From Prochilodus magdalenae (taxonomy: Eukaryota; Chordata; Actinopteri; Characiformes; Prochilodontidae): DNA of 64,000 bases. The notes under the pieces were generated by a model, which was given only the letters and a program-made list of their open reading frames with translations, was not told the origin of the DNA and did not search any database. The position numbers were made by a program, and so were the translations under genes. Location: assembly GCA_024036415.1 (NCBI GenBank), contig JAMWET010002871.1, positions 75,001-139,000 on the forward strand. Reading direction: 5' to 3'. Shown here one piece after another: positions 1-12,239 of this stretch (within the stretch, counting starts at the first letter, position 1; every line of letters starts with the position of its first letter).

Positions 1-767
<767 letters not shown>

Positions 768-1449
768 CCCTCATGGTGGGAGGGCGACGCCCACGGCGAG
801 CCGGACCGTGGGCCGGTGCCGGGCTGCATGAAACAGTTCATGATGAATTACCTGAGCTTCGCTTACAGGGTTTTCACAGTATGTTCATCAGGGGTGAAGC
901 GGGGACTTTGTTCATGAGCTCTTTCAGGAAGCCTCGCGTGGTTCCTTTTCTTCGGTGCGGGTGCGGGTGTTTTTTTGGGCGGTGTTAAGGTGGGAGATGA
1001 TTATATACACGAGCTTTCTGCCGTTTTGTTTGGCTTCTGCTTTTATTTCGGTTGACGTTGTTGTTATTTTCGTGCTTTCTGGGCTTTTCTTGTGCACTTC
1101 GTGCCGTAGCTTTATTTATGAACTATGAAGATCTTTGAGGTGGTGCAATGGAGACGGTTTCATACATGAGTTAGGTTTAGGTATTTTGCAGCGCGCCGCA
1201 TGCGAACCGGAGAGGTACACTTGTAGATTGTATGGAGGATGTAGTGCTGCGCCAAAGTCGGAGACCACTTTTCATTTCTGTCATTTCCAGCCAAAAAGAT
1301 TGTGTCCACTGGAATGGCGAACATCACCCATGGCACGGCTTTTTCCGGAGACTTGCTTTCAGTTTGTCAAGGATATCTGCAGGGATGTTGTTCCACGCCT
1401 CCAAGTTCAGTCTTCAAAGTTGGTTACATGGTGGTGCTTTCCACAATCC
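768..1449 (+). other. prkar1b: prkar1b 3' untranslated region and flank
   Basis: This sequence follows the stop codon. It is moderately GC-rich near the stop and T-rich around 960-1120. I see no AATAAA or ATTAAA in 768-1449, so the 3' end of the transcript is not defined here. Open frames in this stretch (for example 659-988 and 1135-1473) show no recognisable protein and overlap the exon or repeats. Confidence 0.4.
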
Positions 1450-1659
1450 AGTCTTACAATGGTCTTTAAATAGTCCAAAATGGTAACTTTACAGGAGAAG
1501 GCAAAAAACCCATTTCATTCTAATGTAAGTCAATGGAACCAGACTTTTTACCAAGTAGTTCTGGCCCATTTCTGTTGGTCCATTCATCATGAAATTTTCA
1601 CACAGGGTAACCAGCAGCTGCTGTGATCAAATAATGCACAAAAATGAAAAATGGAGATA
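1450..1659 (+). mobile_element. MITE family copy a, split by a Tc1 insertion
   Basis: This is a degraded copy of the roughly 255-bp MITE seen seven more times in the window. Recognisable core pieces are tccaaaatggtaactttaca, tcaatggaaccaga and tttctgttggtccattcatc. The copy runs up to ggagata at 1659, and its last part resumes as catgtttt at 3237-3262 beyond the Tc1 element. The left inverted end is strongly eroded, so the start is approximate. Confidence 0.65.
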
Positions 1660-2403
1660 CGATGCTGTGAAAAAGTAATTGCCCCCTCACCGATTTCTTT
1701 TGTTTTTGTACATTGGTCACATTTAAATGTTTCAGACTGTCAAACAACTTGTTTGAATATCAGACAAAGATAACCTGAGTCGTTTTCCGATGATAAATTA
1801 GCGTGAGAGTTCAATTTCACTAGCCACACCAAGGCCTAATTACTGCCAGACCTGTAGAATCGAGACCTCACTTAGATAGAACCTGGCTGACAACAGGAAG
1901 TAGGTTATAAGATCTCAAACAGGAACACATTATGCCCCAATCTGAAGAAATTCAGGAACAGATGAGAAACAATGTCACTGACCTCTATCAATGGTTCCAG
2001 AAATTCATTTCCAAAGCTTTGGGACTCAGCGAGAGCTATTATCCACAAATGAAGAATACATGTAACAGTGGTAAACCAAAATGACTTCGGCCTACCAAAA
2101 TGACTCCGAGAGCGCATCAACGACTCAGCCAGGAGGTCAGAGAAGAACCCAGGTCTAAAGTAATGCAGGCCTTACTTGCCTCAGATAAGGTCCGTGTTCA
2201 TGGTTCAACAATAATAAAGAGAATCTGGTATCCAGAAATGGTGTCCATGGGAGGGTTCCAGGACGAATACCACTGCTAACCAAAAAGAACACAAAGGCCC
2301 GTGTGACATTTGCCCAGAACATCTTGATAATCTGCAAGACTTTGGGGAAAATATTCTGTGGACTGACGAGACAAATGTGGAACTTTTTGGAATGTTACTT
2401 ACC

Positions 2404-2497
2404 ATACTTACCTGGCAGGGGAGACACCATGATCAAGAAGGTGGTTCACCCAGGGTGAGGCTCAGCCATTGCACTCCGGCTGTGCTGACCCCTGCGA
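2404..2497 (+). pseudogene. 3'-truncated U1 snRNA pseudogene inside the Tc1 element
   Basis: These 94 bases match nucleotides 1-94 of vertebrate U1 snRNA without gaps. The 5'-splice-site-pairing end atacttacctg is intact. The stem-loop I region binding U1-70K (gatcaagaagg) and the stem-loop II U1A site (attgcactccg) are also intact. The match stops at ctgcga, before stem-loop III, so the Sm site and stem-loop IV are missing and no functional U1 particle could form. The copy sits in the transposase region of a Tc1 element and is followed by an ATCT tetranucleotide run instead of a poly(A). A short echo of the U1 start (ttacttacc) lies just before it. It is most likely a retro-inserted, truncated copy. 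Confidence 0.9.
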
Positions 2498-2531
2498 ATC
2501 TATCTATCTATCCATCTATCCATCTATCTAT
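2498..2531 (+). repeat. (ATCT)n microsatellite next to the U1 fragment
   Basis: This short run of atct/atcc units joins the truncated U1 copy to the resumed Tc1 sequence (gtgtgccctgccattacatc). It may be the tail of the inserted sequence. Confidence 0.8.
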
Positions 2532-3128
2532 GTGTGTGCCCTGCCATTACATCTGGCGTAAGAGTAACACAGCCTATCAGAAAAAAGGACATCATGCTGA
2601 CTGTCAAACATGGTGCTGGTAGTGTGATGGTCTGGGGCTGCTTTGCTGCTTCAGGACCTGGATGACTTGCTGTAATTGATGGAAGCATGAATTCTGCTCT
2701 ATCCCAGGAAATCCTAAGCGAGAATGTCTGGCCATCAGTTTGTGACATAAAGCTAAAGCGTACTTGGGATCCACAGCACGACAATGATCCGAAGTACACC
2801 AGCAAGCCCACCTCTGAATGGCTAAAAAAAATTTAAATCAAAGTTTTGGAGAGGCCTAGTCCGGACTTAAGATTGAGATGCTCTGCCATGACCTTAAACA
2901 GGCCGTTCATGCTCGGAAAACCTCAGACGTGGCTGAATTAAAAGAATTCTCTACGGAAGAGTGGGCCAGAATTCCTTCACTGAAATGTGAAAGACTCATT
3001 GCCAGTTATGGCAAGGACTTAAATGCAGTCGCTGCTGCAAAGTGTGGCACAACCGGTTATTAGGTTTAGGGGGCAGTTACTTTTTCACATAAGGCCAGGT
3101 TGGTTTAATGAAATCATCATTGAGAAAC

Positions 3129-3147
3129 TAACCCTAACCCTAACCCT
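3129..3147 (+). repeat. short interstitial telomere-like repeat
   Basis: Three tandem copies of the vertebrate telomere motif in the CCCTAA orientation (taaccctaaccctaaccct) occur near the 3' end of the Tc1 element, where related elements normally have other sequence. Confidence 0.8.
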
Positions 3148-3262
3148 AGATATTCAAATTAGTTTGATAGTCTAAAACATTTCTGCGTGACAAAAAGAAA
3201 TCTGGAAGGGGGTGAATACTTTTTCACAGCACTGTGCATGTTTTGCTCCCTGGCTGCTTCGA

Positions 3263-3658
3263 ACGGAAATGAACTCAATGAAGGGTGGCCTCAGACGTTT
3301 GCACAGTACCGTCTGTATCGAGTTATTTGAGGTGGGGACGTGTGTGTGGTTGAATGTGGTTGGGTATGATTGCACTTTGCCTTCACACATTGGCTTTATG
3401 GTTCCGGTCCGCGCTCCGTTTGGGTTGGTGTGCCATTTTTATTCTGTTCTGTAGCTCCAAATTCAGTGGTCAGCCCTCCGGCTTTTCTTCTTTCTGGCCG
3501 GTAAACGACCTCAGTGCTTTTGAACTGTGCTTCTACCGTGGGGACACATGGCGAAAGGGGTCCGTGCTGATTTTGGTAATGCGCTTTAAGGGCAGGTGCT
3601 GACTGGATGGAGGTTGCGGTGTAAAACGGGTGAATCAGAGTTTTTTCTATTTGGTACG
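3263..3658. other. unassigned intergenic stretch
   Basis: Nothing is recognised here. Short open frames on both strands have no family resemblance. Confidence 0.4.
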
Positions 3659-3694
3659 TGAGGGGGGTGGGGGTTGGGGGGTGGGGGGGTGGGT
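3659..3694 (+). other. G-rich tract with G-quadruplex potential
   Basis: Five runs of three to seven G are separated by single or double T (gggggg t ggggg tt gggggg t ggggggg t ggg). This fits the usual four-run G-quadruplex pattern with very short loops. It lies about 100 bp before a long CA array. Confidence 0.75.
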
Positions 3695-3797
3695 TGTTGC
3701 TCAATTCCGATGTTTCAAAGAAAAAAGCTTATTGAAAACTTTCATTGTCCTTTTCCCCAACATGCGATAGTGTTACAAATTTCAGTAGAGACCATAT

Positions 3798-3798
<1 letters not shown>

Positions 3799-3839
<41 letters not shown>

Positions 3840-5275
3840 ACACATACATACACACACACACACACACATATACATACACACACACACACACACACACATA
3901 TACGTACATTCACACACACACATACACATACACACACACATGCAAAAATACACACATACACATATATATACACACACACATACATACAAACACACACACA
4001 CACACACTCACACATACATACATACACACACACACATACACACATACACACACACACACACATACGTACATACACACACACACACACATACACACACGTA
4101 CACATACACGTACACACACACATACACACACATACATACGTACATTCACACAACACTGTACCACACACACACATATCACATACACACACATAACATACGT
4201 ACACATACTCACACCATTGTACAAACACACAAACACACACATACACACACATACCCACACGTACATTCCAACAAACACAAACACTCACACACACACGTAA
4301 TCACACACACACACACTATGTCAGCACATACATCACACACACACCCACATACACACACACACACAGTGTACGTACATTAGCACACACAACACACACATCC
4401 GTACAATACACACACACACACACGTACATTCACACAACACACTACACAACACACAAAACACACAACACACATACTACATCACCACACAGACATACACACA
4501 CACTACACACATATGTACAGTTCACATGACACACATACACCACACACATACACACACACACACCAGCATACGTACATTCACACACCACAGGAGGCGCACC
4601 ACACGACACATACACTACCACACTACATACAGCATACAACACACAAACATCACAGCACACCACACTATACACGACACTACGATTCACACGACACTTCACA
4701 TCACCACATGAGTGACTACATTCACTAGCTCAGCACCAGCAGTTTTGTAAGGGGCAAAAAATACACACGACTACGACATATATACAGACACACAGCAGCA
4801 CACACACAACACACATACCGTACATTCACACACACTACCAATAACAACACAGCATACATATACACACATATCACAAACCTAGACACACAAAAAACACCAA
4901 AAAAAAAAAAAACAAAAGACCCCCACATACACAACACACCACCCACACATACTGTACATTCACACACCTAATCAAACCACCATACAGATTTACACATGCG
5001 CACGACACACAAGATCGAACACACACATCACACAAACACACCATCACACATACGTACATTTCACACAGCACATACACAACACACACAACACAAACAGCAC
5101 ATACATATACACACGACAGTACACACCACATACACCACACACACATACACAAACACACACCAAAACACCACACACCATACAACAAACACACACAAAACAC
5201 CACACCACACACTACACATTACACACAAACACCACAACACCACAAACACCACACACAGCACACACAAAACACGTT
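3799..5275 (+). repeat. long CA-rich microsatellite array
   Basis: About 1.5 kb of (CA)n with regular interruptions by ta, cgtacatt and similar words. It is cleaner on the left (3799-4440) and increasingly irregular to the right (4440-5275). The long His/Thr-rich and Cys/Val-rich frames on the two strands are products of the repeat and are not genes. The recurring cgtacattcacac word suggests a longer-period unit inside the dinucleotide array. Confidence 0.95.
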
Positions 5276-5462
5276 GAGGCACAACGCCACACACATTTCA
5301 AAGCCCCCAAGGAAATGAAACGATGTGTGCGTGGGTGAGATTTAAGGATCTAAATTTTGGATTATGGGTTTGGTCTGGTTTGGTTTGGTTTTTGATGAGA
5401 AGAGAGATATTTTCAGATATTTTCTGCACAGTTAAGCTCCTGTATGGTGTGTTTCTGTCAAT

Positions 5463-5521
5463 ATACACACACATACACACCACACACACACACACACACA
5501 CACACACACCACACACACACA
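5463..5521 (+). repeat. (CA)n microsatellite
   Basis: A simple CA run broken by two CC interruptions. Confidence 0.9.
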
Positions 5522-5547
5522 ACCTGACTCATTCCATTTTTAAAGCC

Positions 5548-5553
5548 AATAAA
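5548..5553 (+). other. candidate polyadenylation signal
   Basis: This AATAAA lies in a plus-strand context that resembles the end of a 3' untranslated region (ttttaaagccaataaagaaa). If prkar1b has a very long 3' UTR this could be its end, but 4.8 kb of repeats lies between. It may be chance. Confidence 0.2.
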
Positions 5554-5699
5554 GAAAAGCTTCTAAAGAGCAGTCTGGGTTTAGTTATTTGACTCCATGT
5601 TTATCTCTGTCTGAATCAGAGCCTGAATTAAGGGGACCACACGGGGTGAAGGCCTTATTTTCAGATTTCATCATCTTTAACATTAGGCTCCTCCCCCTG

Positions 5700-7190
5700 C
5701 TTAAACTGGGCCGAGAAATTGAACAGTTCGTTGCGGCGACTTCGTGTGCACACTCTTCTTATATTGAAAAACAAGGACTGTCGTTGTGTCCCTAACTTGT
5801 TTATAACTGTTACATAACGGCTTACCTGTCCGTCTCCATTGACGATTAATAAAATGTGGCCACAGTTGTAAACAGACACACTCCAGTAGCCCTTTTCAAC
5901 CAAAAGAACCCTGATGCCCTATACTGGTTCCGTTCATGCTTTATCGCAACATTTACGGCGTCGAATTTACACTGGCATTTAGCACTGACGCTTGCTTGAA
6001 TCCACGAGCGGCGCGTACAAGGTTAAATCACCATTTACAGGCTGGGGAGCCAGTGTTATGTGTTAGAGGCGGGTACTTTATGCCCAAGGTGAGCCTGCTT
6101 ATCAATCGGATGTTGGGCTCTGCAGGCTTTAGAATCCACGCCGTCAGAACGCATGTGTGAGTTGCGAACCCCCAGTCCTATCGCACTCATGTGGTTGGTA
6201 TAGGTCCACTAGATGTACCAATACATCGAACAACCACCGAACCTCGGTGCTCAGTTCAGATTATGTGTCCAGCGCTACATTCGGCACAAAGCTTAGTATG
6301 TTTCTAACACGGGAACGCAAGGAACCCGTACATCGTTGTGTCATCAACAGGTCTCGCACTGTCCTGATAGCCACACGCGAGAATGAGTAAGACTATACAG
6401 TAGCTATACCAAGGTGGTCGGCTTAAAGAGAGCGAGTATACACTCGCCGATAGAGTCAGGTGTCTCTACATGTGTATTTGAGTTTGTAAGTCTCCAGATG
6501 TCGTTTTCTTGTTGATGTACGAAGTCAACGACGCAGCAGTCGCACGGAGACATCCAACTACGGGGAGGTCACGTCGGTCTACGTGGAGACAGTGTTGAGA
6601 GATAGTGTTCTTTAGCAGAACCATGGGGTGTCGCCATTGTTTGCGCTTCAGAGGGAAGGTGCATCTGCTAAGAACTAAAAACTAGGTCTCTTTGGTCCAG
6701 ACTTACACGAACGAACGGGTGGTTACTCGTTTTGCGGGTTGTACCGGGTAAAACTGTTTATTTTATAAAGAGAGAGCACCGAATGGGTACGCAAAAAACC
6801 AGAGAACAGAACACGCGTTTCCACCAGCGTGTGGTGGGACAAAGTGACTAGCTATAATGCTACGAGCTATTACTTTACGTCTTGGCCTTTCCCGCATGAG
6901 GTGAAGATAACAACACGGGAGCAACAGCGTTTGGCCCTAGAACAACAGTAAGTGAACCTCCGTGTTAAAGACCCCTTCAAGAGCTAATTGTCAACAGGTG
7001 TCTCAGTTAAAGAGGACCGTCGCGCTAAACGAGTGGTTCAGCCTTCATCAGGCACTTTGCCACACAAAAGTATCTACTTACATGGACAGAGCCCCTGTTA
7101 CTGTGATCTTCAGAGAAGTGTTAGCTTGGATGGCAGAGCGTCAATGCAGAAACAACATTTCATGTAAGACGTGTCTGATTAGGGACATAT
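5700..7190. other. stretch with no CpG depletion and no recognisable content
   Basis: CG dinucleotides are about as frequent here as expected by chance (roughly 37 in 6001-6600 by eye), while flanking non-coding DNA such as 7200-7800 has about five. Base composition is only moderately GC. No gene, repeat family or internal repeat is recognised. The open frames are short (for example 5936-6160 and 6962-7192) and unlike known proteins. It could be a CpG-rich unmethylated region, foreign DNA or poor-quality sequence. Confidence 0.5.
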
Positions 7191-8025
7191 GAAGCTGGAA
7201 AAGGCTACACATAGAGAGAATGTGGGCCTGTTGCTTGGACTGGGTGTCCAAAAGACCTACAGAAGAATCTACAAACAGGGAAAACCTCTGTTCACACATC
7301 CACTATATGAAAACGCTGAACGACTATGCCACAGGATCATGGAGGTAACAATGAACAAGACAATGACCCAAAACACACAAGCAAATCACCTAACAATGGT
7401 TGTAAAAGTAGAAGATTTGTAAAATAAATTATTGTTTAGTTACTATTATTACTATTATTAGTTTTTTATTGTAGTTATGTATGTTTTTTTTTTTTTAATT
7501 TAAAATAATGGTAAACAAACATGTACTGGCCCTTGTGGCTTGTAATTGTGGATGTAATGCGCAGTCTAATTTGCATAACTAATTTTAATTGGACAGCTGG
7601 ATGGAAATCTGGCCTTTTAGTTGTACTTCTTCATCTAACCCAACACTACCACCCCCTCCCGCCATCCCTCCCCTTTGAGGCTTTGACACATTCCAACTCA
7701 TCTTAACACGAGTAAATCAACTAAAGCAACTGAGGAATGTGTCCAAGTCCACCCCCCCACCATCTCCACCACACCATTCACAATGGTGCAGTCAGATGTT
7801 TACGCACATACGCAAGCCATCTACTGACTAACTTCTTTACCCACTTTGCCTCAAAACATCACCCACAAGTTAAGCCGAGTCTTTTGATTGGTCGGTTTCG
7901 AATGATGATTAACCAAACGTGGATACCACAGTGTTAGAGTCCGAGTGTGAGTACAAACTCTGTAAATGGTGATTCAGGTAAACGGTGGCAACCCACATGA
8001 GCAGGAAATGAGTGCTACGCTCACT
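7191..8025. other. unassigned intergenic stretch
   Basis: It contains an AT-rich patch around 7420-7510 and a C-rich pyrimidine patch around 7640-7680 and 7750-7780. No gene or repeat family is recognised. The frame at 7189-7422 has no recognisable domain. Confidence 0.4.
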
Positions 8026-8290
8026 CTTCCTTTTATCAGCTCCACTTACCGTACGTAGCTCTACAGTTCCAGGCTGTAGTCCATATGTTTCTCTGTTTGC
8101 TTTATTAGCCTGTTCTTCTATGGTCAGGACCCCCACAGGACCACCACAGAGCAGGTATTATGTGGCTGGTGGATCGTTCTCAGCACTGTGGTGACACTGA
8201 CATGGTGGTGGTGGGGTGTTGAGGGTGTCTGGTGCTGTTATGTATGGATCAGACACAACAGCAGTCTGTCAACTTCTGGGGGTGATTTAA
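8026..8290 (-). repeat. dispersed teleost repeat (first copy)
   Basis: This shares blocks with 11195-11290 and 50865-51200, including caggctgtagtcc, cctgttcttctatggtcagg and gacactgacatggtggtggt. It is an interspersed non-coding repeat whose class I cannot name. Orientation is relative to the third copy (50865-51200), which shows the complementary strand of the block. Confidence 0.55.
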
Positions 8291-8737
8291 TTATGCAGAA
8301 GTGGGTGCTGTAGTTGAGGTGGCTGTAAACTTGAACCACCTCCGACACTGAGCTGCTGGATTAACCAGGTTTGTCTTTTGCTCATCTTACAGACGAACAT
8401 AACATTCCTACCCCGGTACTCCAAGATGACAGTTCTCACATTTACAGGACTGTAGATGTGACTGCCTGGCATGATGAACATTAACCCATAAGGGTTAGAG
8501 CCGTTTCCCCTTAAGGGAAAATAATGGGGGGTCAGTTATAAAATCATAAAAGATCAGTCTTACTGAGACAAAGGGGTCACATGGCATCTTCTGTAAGTAT
8601 TATAGAGTCATAATACGTTTCTCTTAGCATAACTAGTGACACTGGCATGGTGGTGGTGGGGACGGGTGTCAGAATGGTCCTTATGTACTGGATTGACTGT
8701 ATGATTTAGGTTATAACACATTGCAGTGTACGTGTGT
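8291..8737. other. flank of the 22-bp array with scrambled duplicates
   Basis: Words from 8190-8225 and 8335-8460 reappear in broken form at 8640-8660 and 8826-8985, mixed with minisatellite units. The stretch looks like a mosaic and contains no gene. Confidence 0.5.
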
Positions 8738-10795
8738 TAACATAGAATTATGGGTATATATTATATATGCAGAAATGTGGTGCGTGTAATATAGGAAGGT
8801 GTGGCTATGTGTTATAAAGACTCTTGAAACCACCGTCGACACTGATGCTATATGTTATATAGGATAGGGTTTGTCTAATATAGAATCATGGGTATACAGA
8901 CGAATTATAAAACATATGGGTATATGTACTCTCCAAGATGACATGTTCTCACATTTTACAGCAGGACTGTATGGGAGAATATGGGTGATGGAGTGAAATA
9001 TAGACCCATGGGTATATCTAATATGGAATATGTTTCCCCTATGTACCATAGTGTATGGGTATATGTAATCTAGGAATAGAGGGGTCAGTAATATAGAATA
9101 TGGGTATAAAAAGCGGTAGTAGGAATATTGGTATCATGGTGAGTATGAGGATGAGTTATGCTATATAGATGGTGTATGTGTCATAGGAGTAGTGTGGGTA
9201 TATGTAATATAGAAATAATGTATATGTCTAGTATAATACTATGGGTATGCGTATATAGATATGGGTTAGGTACATAGGACATGGGTATATGTGTCAATAG
9301 AACTATGGGTAATATAGCAATATTGGTATATGTTTATAGAATAGGTATGGTAATATAGAATAGGGTAGTTATATGTAATGTAGAATATGGGTATAGGATA
9401 TAGGTGTTATGGGTATAGGGATAATAGACTATGGGTATGTGTTATATAGAATATTGGTATTGAAGGAGTTGGGGAACTGTTACTAGACATAGGATATGGG
9501 TCTATGTAGACTCGATACGAATAGTGGGTATAGTGTGTTTGATATAGAATTATGGGTTATGTGTTCTATAGAAAATATCGGTATAACTGTTCTATAGCTA
9601 TGGGTATATGTAGATATAGAATATGGGTCTGTGTTATATATGAAGATGAGTGGGTAGTTAGTGTGATTATAGGAATATGGGGGTAATATAATATAAGAAA
9701 TGGGGTGATATAGTACAAATAGAAGAATATGGGTAGAATGTATAGTATACGAAATGGTAGTCATGTTAATATAGAATAACCGTGTATGCTAAACACAGAA
9801 ATATGGTATATGTAATATAGAATATGGGTATGAATGGTGTAATACGAGAATATGCGAGATGTAGTTAATATAGAAGTATGGGTACTATGTGTTGGTATAG
9901 AGGTATGTAGTGGGTATTATGTCATTATAGAATAGTGGATATATTGCCTATAATATACTATGTAGGTGTATGGTGGGTAATATAGAATAGGAGGTATATG
10001 GGTATGTGTTATATAGAATATGGGTATGTGTTATATAGAATATGGGTATATGTTATATAGGATATGGGTATATGTAATATAGAATATGGGTATGTGTTAT
10101 ATAGAATATGGGTATATGTGATATAGAATATGGGTGTATATAATATAGAATATGGGTGTATATAATATAGAATATGGGTATATGTAATATAGAAAATGGG
10201 TATATGTAATATAGAATATGAGTGTATGTAATATAGAATATGGGTATATGTAATATAGAATATGGGTGTATGTAATATAGAATATGGGTATATGTGGTAT
10301 AGTATATGGGTATATGTCATATAGAATATGGATATATGCTATATAGATATGGGTATGTGTAATATAGAATATGGGTATATGTAATATAGAATATGGGTAT
10401 ATGTAGTATAGAATATGGGTATATGCTATATAGATATGGGTATGTGTAATATAGGATATGGGTATATGTGATATAGAATATGGGTATATGTTATATAGAA
10501 TATGGGTATATGTAATATAGAATATGGGTATGTGTAATATAGAATATGGGTATATGTAATATAGAATATGGGTATATGTGATATAGAATATGGGTATATG
10601 TAATATAGAATATGGGTATGTGTTATATAGAATATGGGTATGTGTAATATAGAATATGGGTATATGTAATATAGAATATGGGTATATGTTATATAGAATA
10701 TGGGTGTATGTGATATAGAATATGGGTATATGTGATATAGAATATGGGTATATGTAATATAGAATATGGGTATGTGTTATATAGAATATGGGTAT
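8738..10795 (+). repeat. 22-bp minisatellite (gaatatgggtatatgtaata unit)
   Basis: A tandem array with unit gaatatgggtatatgtaata plus ta. From about 9990 to 10795 the units are regular, with single-base variants (tatgtg/tatatg). From 8738 to about 9990 they are ragged with many insertions and deletions. The minus-strand frame at 10009-10320 is open only because of the repeat. Confidence 0.95.
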
Positions 10796-11128
10796 TTGAA
10801 CATTAGAGCTCTTAACCAGATTGAAACCTTATAGGCACAAAAACAAGACTGTAAAATGAGCTAGTTTTGTCTCTAACTGCACTAACCAAGCACATGGCCA
10901 CTTTCTTAATGAAGTCATATGCTCACCAACTGTCATGTGACTGTATCCAGGATGTTGGGTATAGGTCACTTAGGGACTCCATGTGTTTAGGTGGAGGATA
11001 AAAGCCGTATAAAGAACTTTACAGACTTTTAAAATGCCTGTGACACATACGTCACTGTGGGCTCGTATGGGTTAAGGAGCTTTCACACATCTGGACGGGC
11101 CTGCAAAAGCCCCAGATTTGATTCCTCT
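10796..11128. other. unassigned intergenic stretch
   Basis: No recognisable gene or repeat. Confidence 0.4.
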
Positions 11129-11365
11129 TGGAAATCTGTGGGAACTACCTGGAGCAACGAGGAAAACGGCAGGGAAGGCATCCACCAAATCTCCCCCTAC
11201 CGTATGTACCTCTACAGTCCCAGACTGTAGTCCATGTATGTCTGTAAGTATGCTTTATTAGCCTGTTCTTCAATGATCAGGACCACCACAAGGAAATCTG
11301 TGGGAAATCTGTAGGAACTACCCGGAGCAACCAGGAACACACCAGGGAAGGCATCCACCAAATCT
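11129..11365 (+). repeat. fragment of the dispersed repeat flanked by about 65-bp direct repeats
   Basis: Two similar blocks, 11129-11192 and 11301-11365, share ggaaatctgtggga, ggaactac, ggagcaac and gggaaggcatccaccaaat. They flank 11195-11290, a short piece of the repeat seen at 8026-8290 (agactgtagtccatgtatgt, cctgttcttcaatgatcagg). The layout suggests a local duplication or an insertion with a long target duplication. Confidence 0.5.
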
Positions 11366-12239
11366 GGACCAGCTGACCAATTCTGTGATGCAAGAGTGTC
11401 TGAACATAGACGTGGCCTACATCCAGAAACGCGTCCAGCCCATGCCCCTTGGTGCTATTAGGTAGGTTTCAGTCACAGGTGACTCATGTTTTGTCTGGTG
11501 AGCTTATCTGATTCGGGGTGATGTGGTTTATATACTTTAACATAAACATCCTTCAGAGGCGCAATCAAACTGTACAATCATGCAGCCGCAACACAGACGG
11601 AACATAAAGTGAGCACAGCCTCCGTTTCAGCGGTTAATGGTTAACAAAGTAACAAACCGTGGTGTCATTATCACTGCATATGTATGAAAGGAATGTGGAG
11701 TTCACACAGGCTTCTTTATCGGGACCTGAGGCCACTCATAAATAAAGTGCGGCTGTCTGGTAGGCGGGGCTCAAAAACCGAATAAACCATAACACGTAAA
11801 CTAACTGATAAATCAAGCGAGCTCAGGTTCTAAAACCTGGTTCATTAAAATTCATATAGCTTATATGCTAATGTTAGCGTGGCTCTGCACTCGTTATAAA
11901 GGGACTCTTAACCAACCACCTGGAGGACCACCAAATCTGCCCCCATCTGATAAACAGCACTTAGAGCTTTCATCTCTGAGAGAAAGGAGAACATCAAGCT
12001 CCTGCTTCAGATCTGAGAACCTCCTCAGGCGTTTCTGTCCATGCTTCCACTGTGAGAAGCCACCTCAACACTATGGAGGTATGGAGGTCTGGAGGCTCCT
12101 CACTGAGAAAAGTAGAGCCCAGACACCTCCAACAAAGAAGCTGCTGGTGAGGTTCTGGACCACCCCAGAGTCCAGAACCTCAACATCAAGAGATGCAGGA
12201 AACGGAAGCAGCTGATCTTCGGAGGTGTGTGAAGTGCCT
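11366..12239. other. unassigned intergenic stretch
   Basis: No recognisable gene. The plus-strand frame at 11865-12215 shows no known domain and overlaps the edge of a Tc1 remnant. Confidence 0.4.

Larger units (their letters stand above)
1660..3234 (+). mobile_element. Tc1/mariner-type DNA transposon, inactive
   Basis: This is a Tc1-like element of about 1.57 kb with the transposase in plus orientation. The left end carries tgctgtgaaaaagtaattgc and the right end gaatactttttcacagcactg, which are inverted copies of each other. The insertion sits at a TA in the MITE (TA at 1658-1659, mutated to TG at 3235-3236). Typical coding blocks survive: aatattctgtggactgacga (2350-2369) covers the D of a catalytic motif, then comes the tctggcgtaa block and the ggtctggggctgctttgctg block. 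The frame is broken by many stops, by an inserted U1 fragment with an ATCT repeat near 2396-2531, and by a short run of telomere-like repeats at about 3129-3147. It cannot encode a working transposase. Confidence 0.85.

Noticed and set aside
2404..2497. Functional U1 snRNA gene
   Set aside because: Only the first 94 nucleotides are present; the Sm site and 3' stem-loop are missing and it lies inside a transposon.
3674..4380. Long His/Thr-rich and Cys/Val-rich open frames over the CA array
   Set aside because: They arise from the (CA)n composition on both strands; no domain or non-repeat coding flank exists.
8738..10795. CRISPR-like array
   Set aside because: The 22-bp units are head-to-tail without unique spacers in a vertebrate genome; it is a minisatellite.
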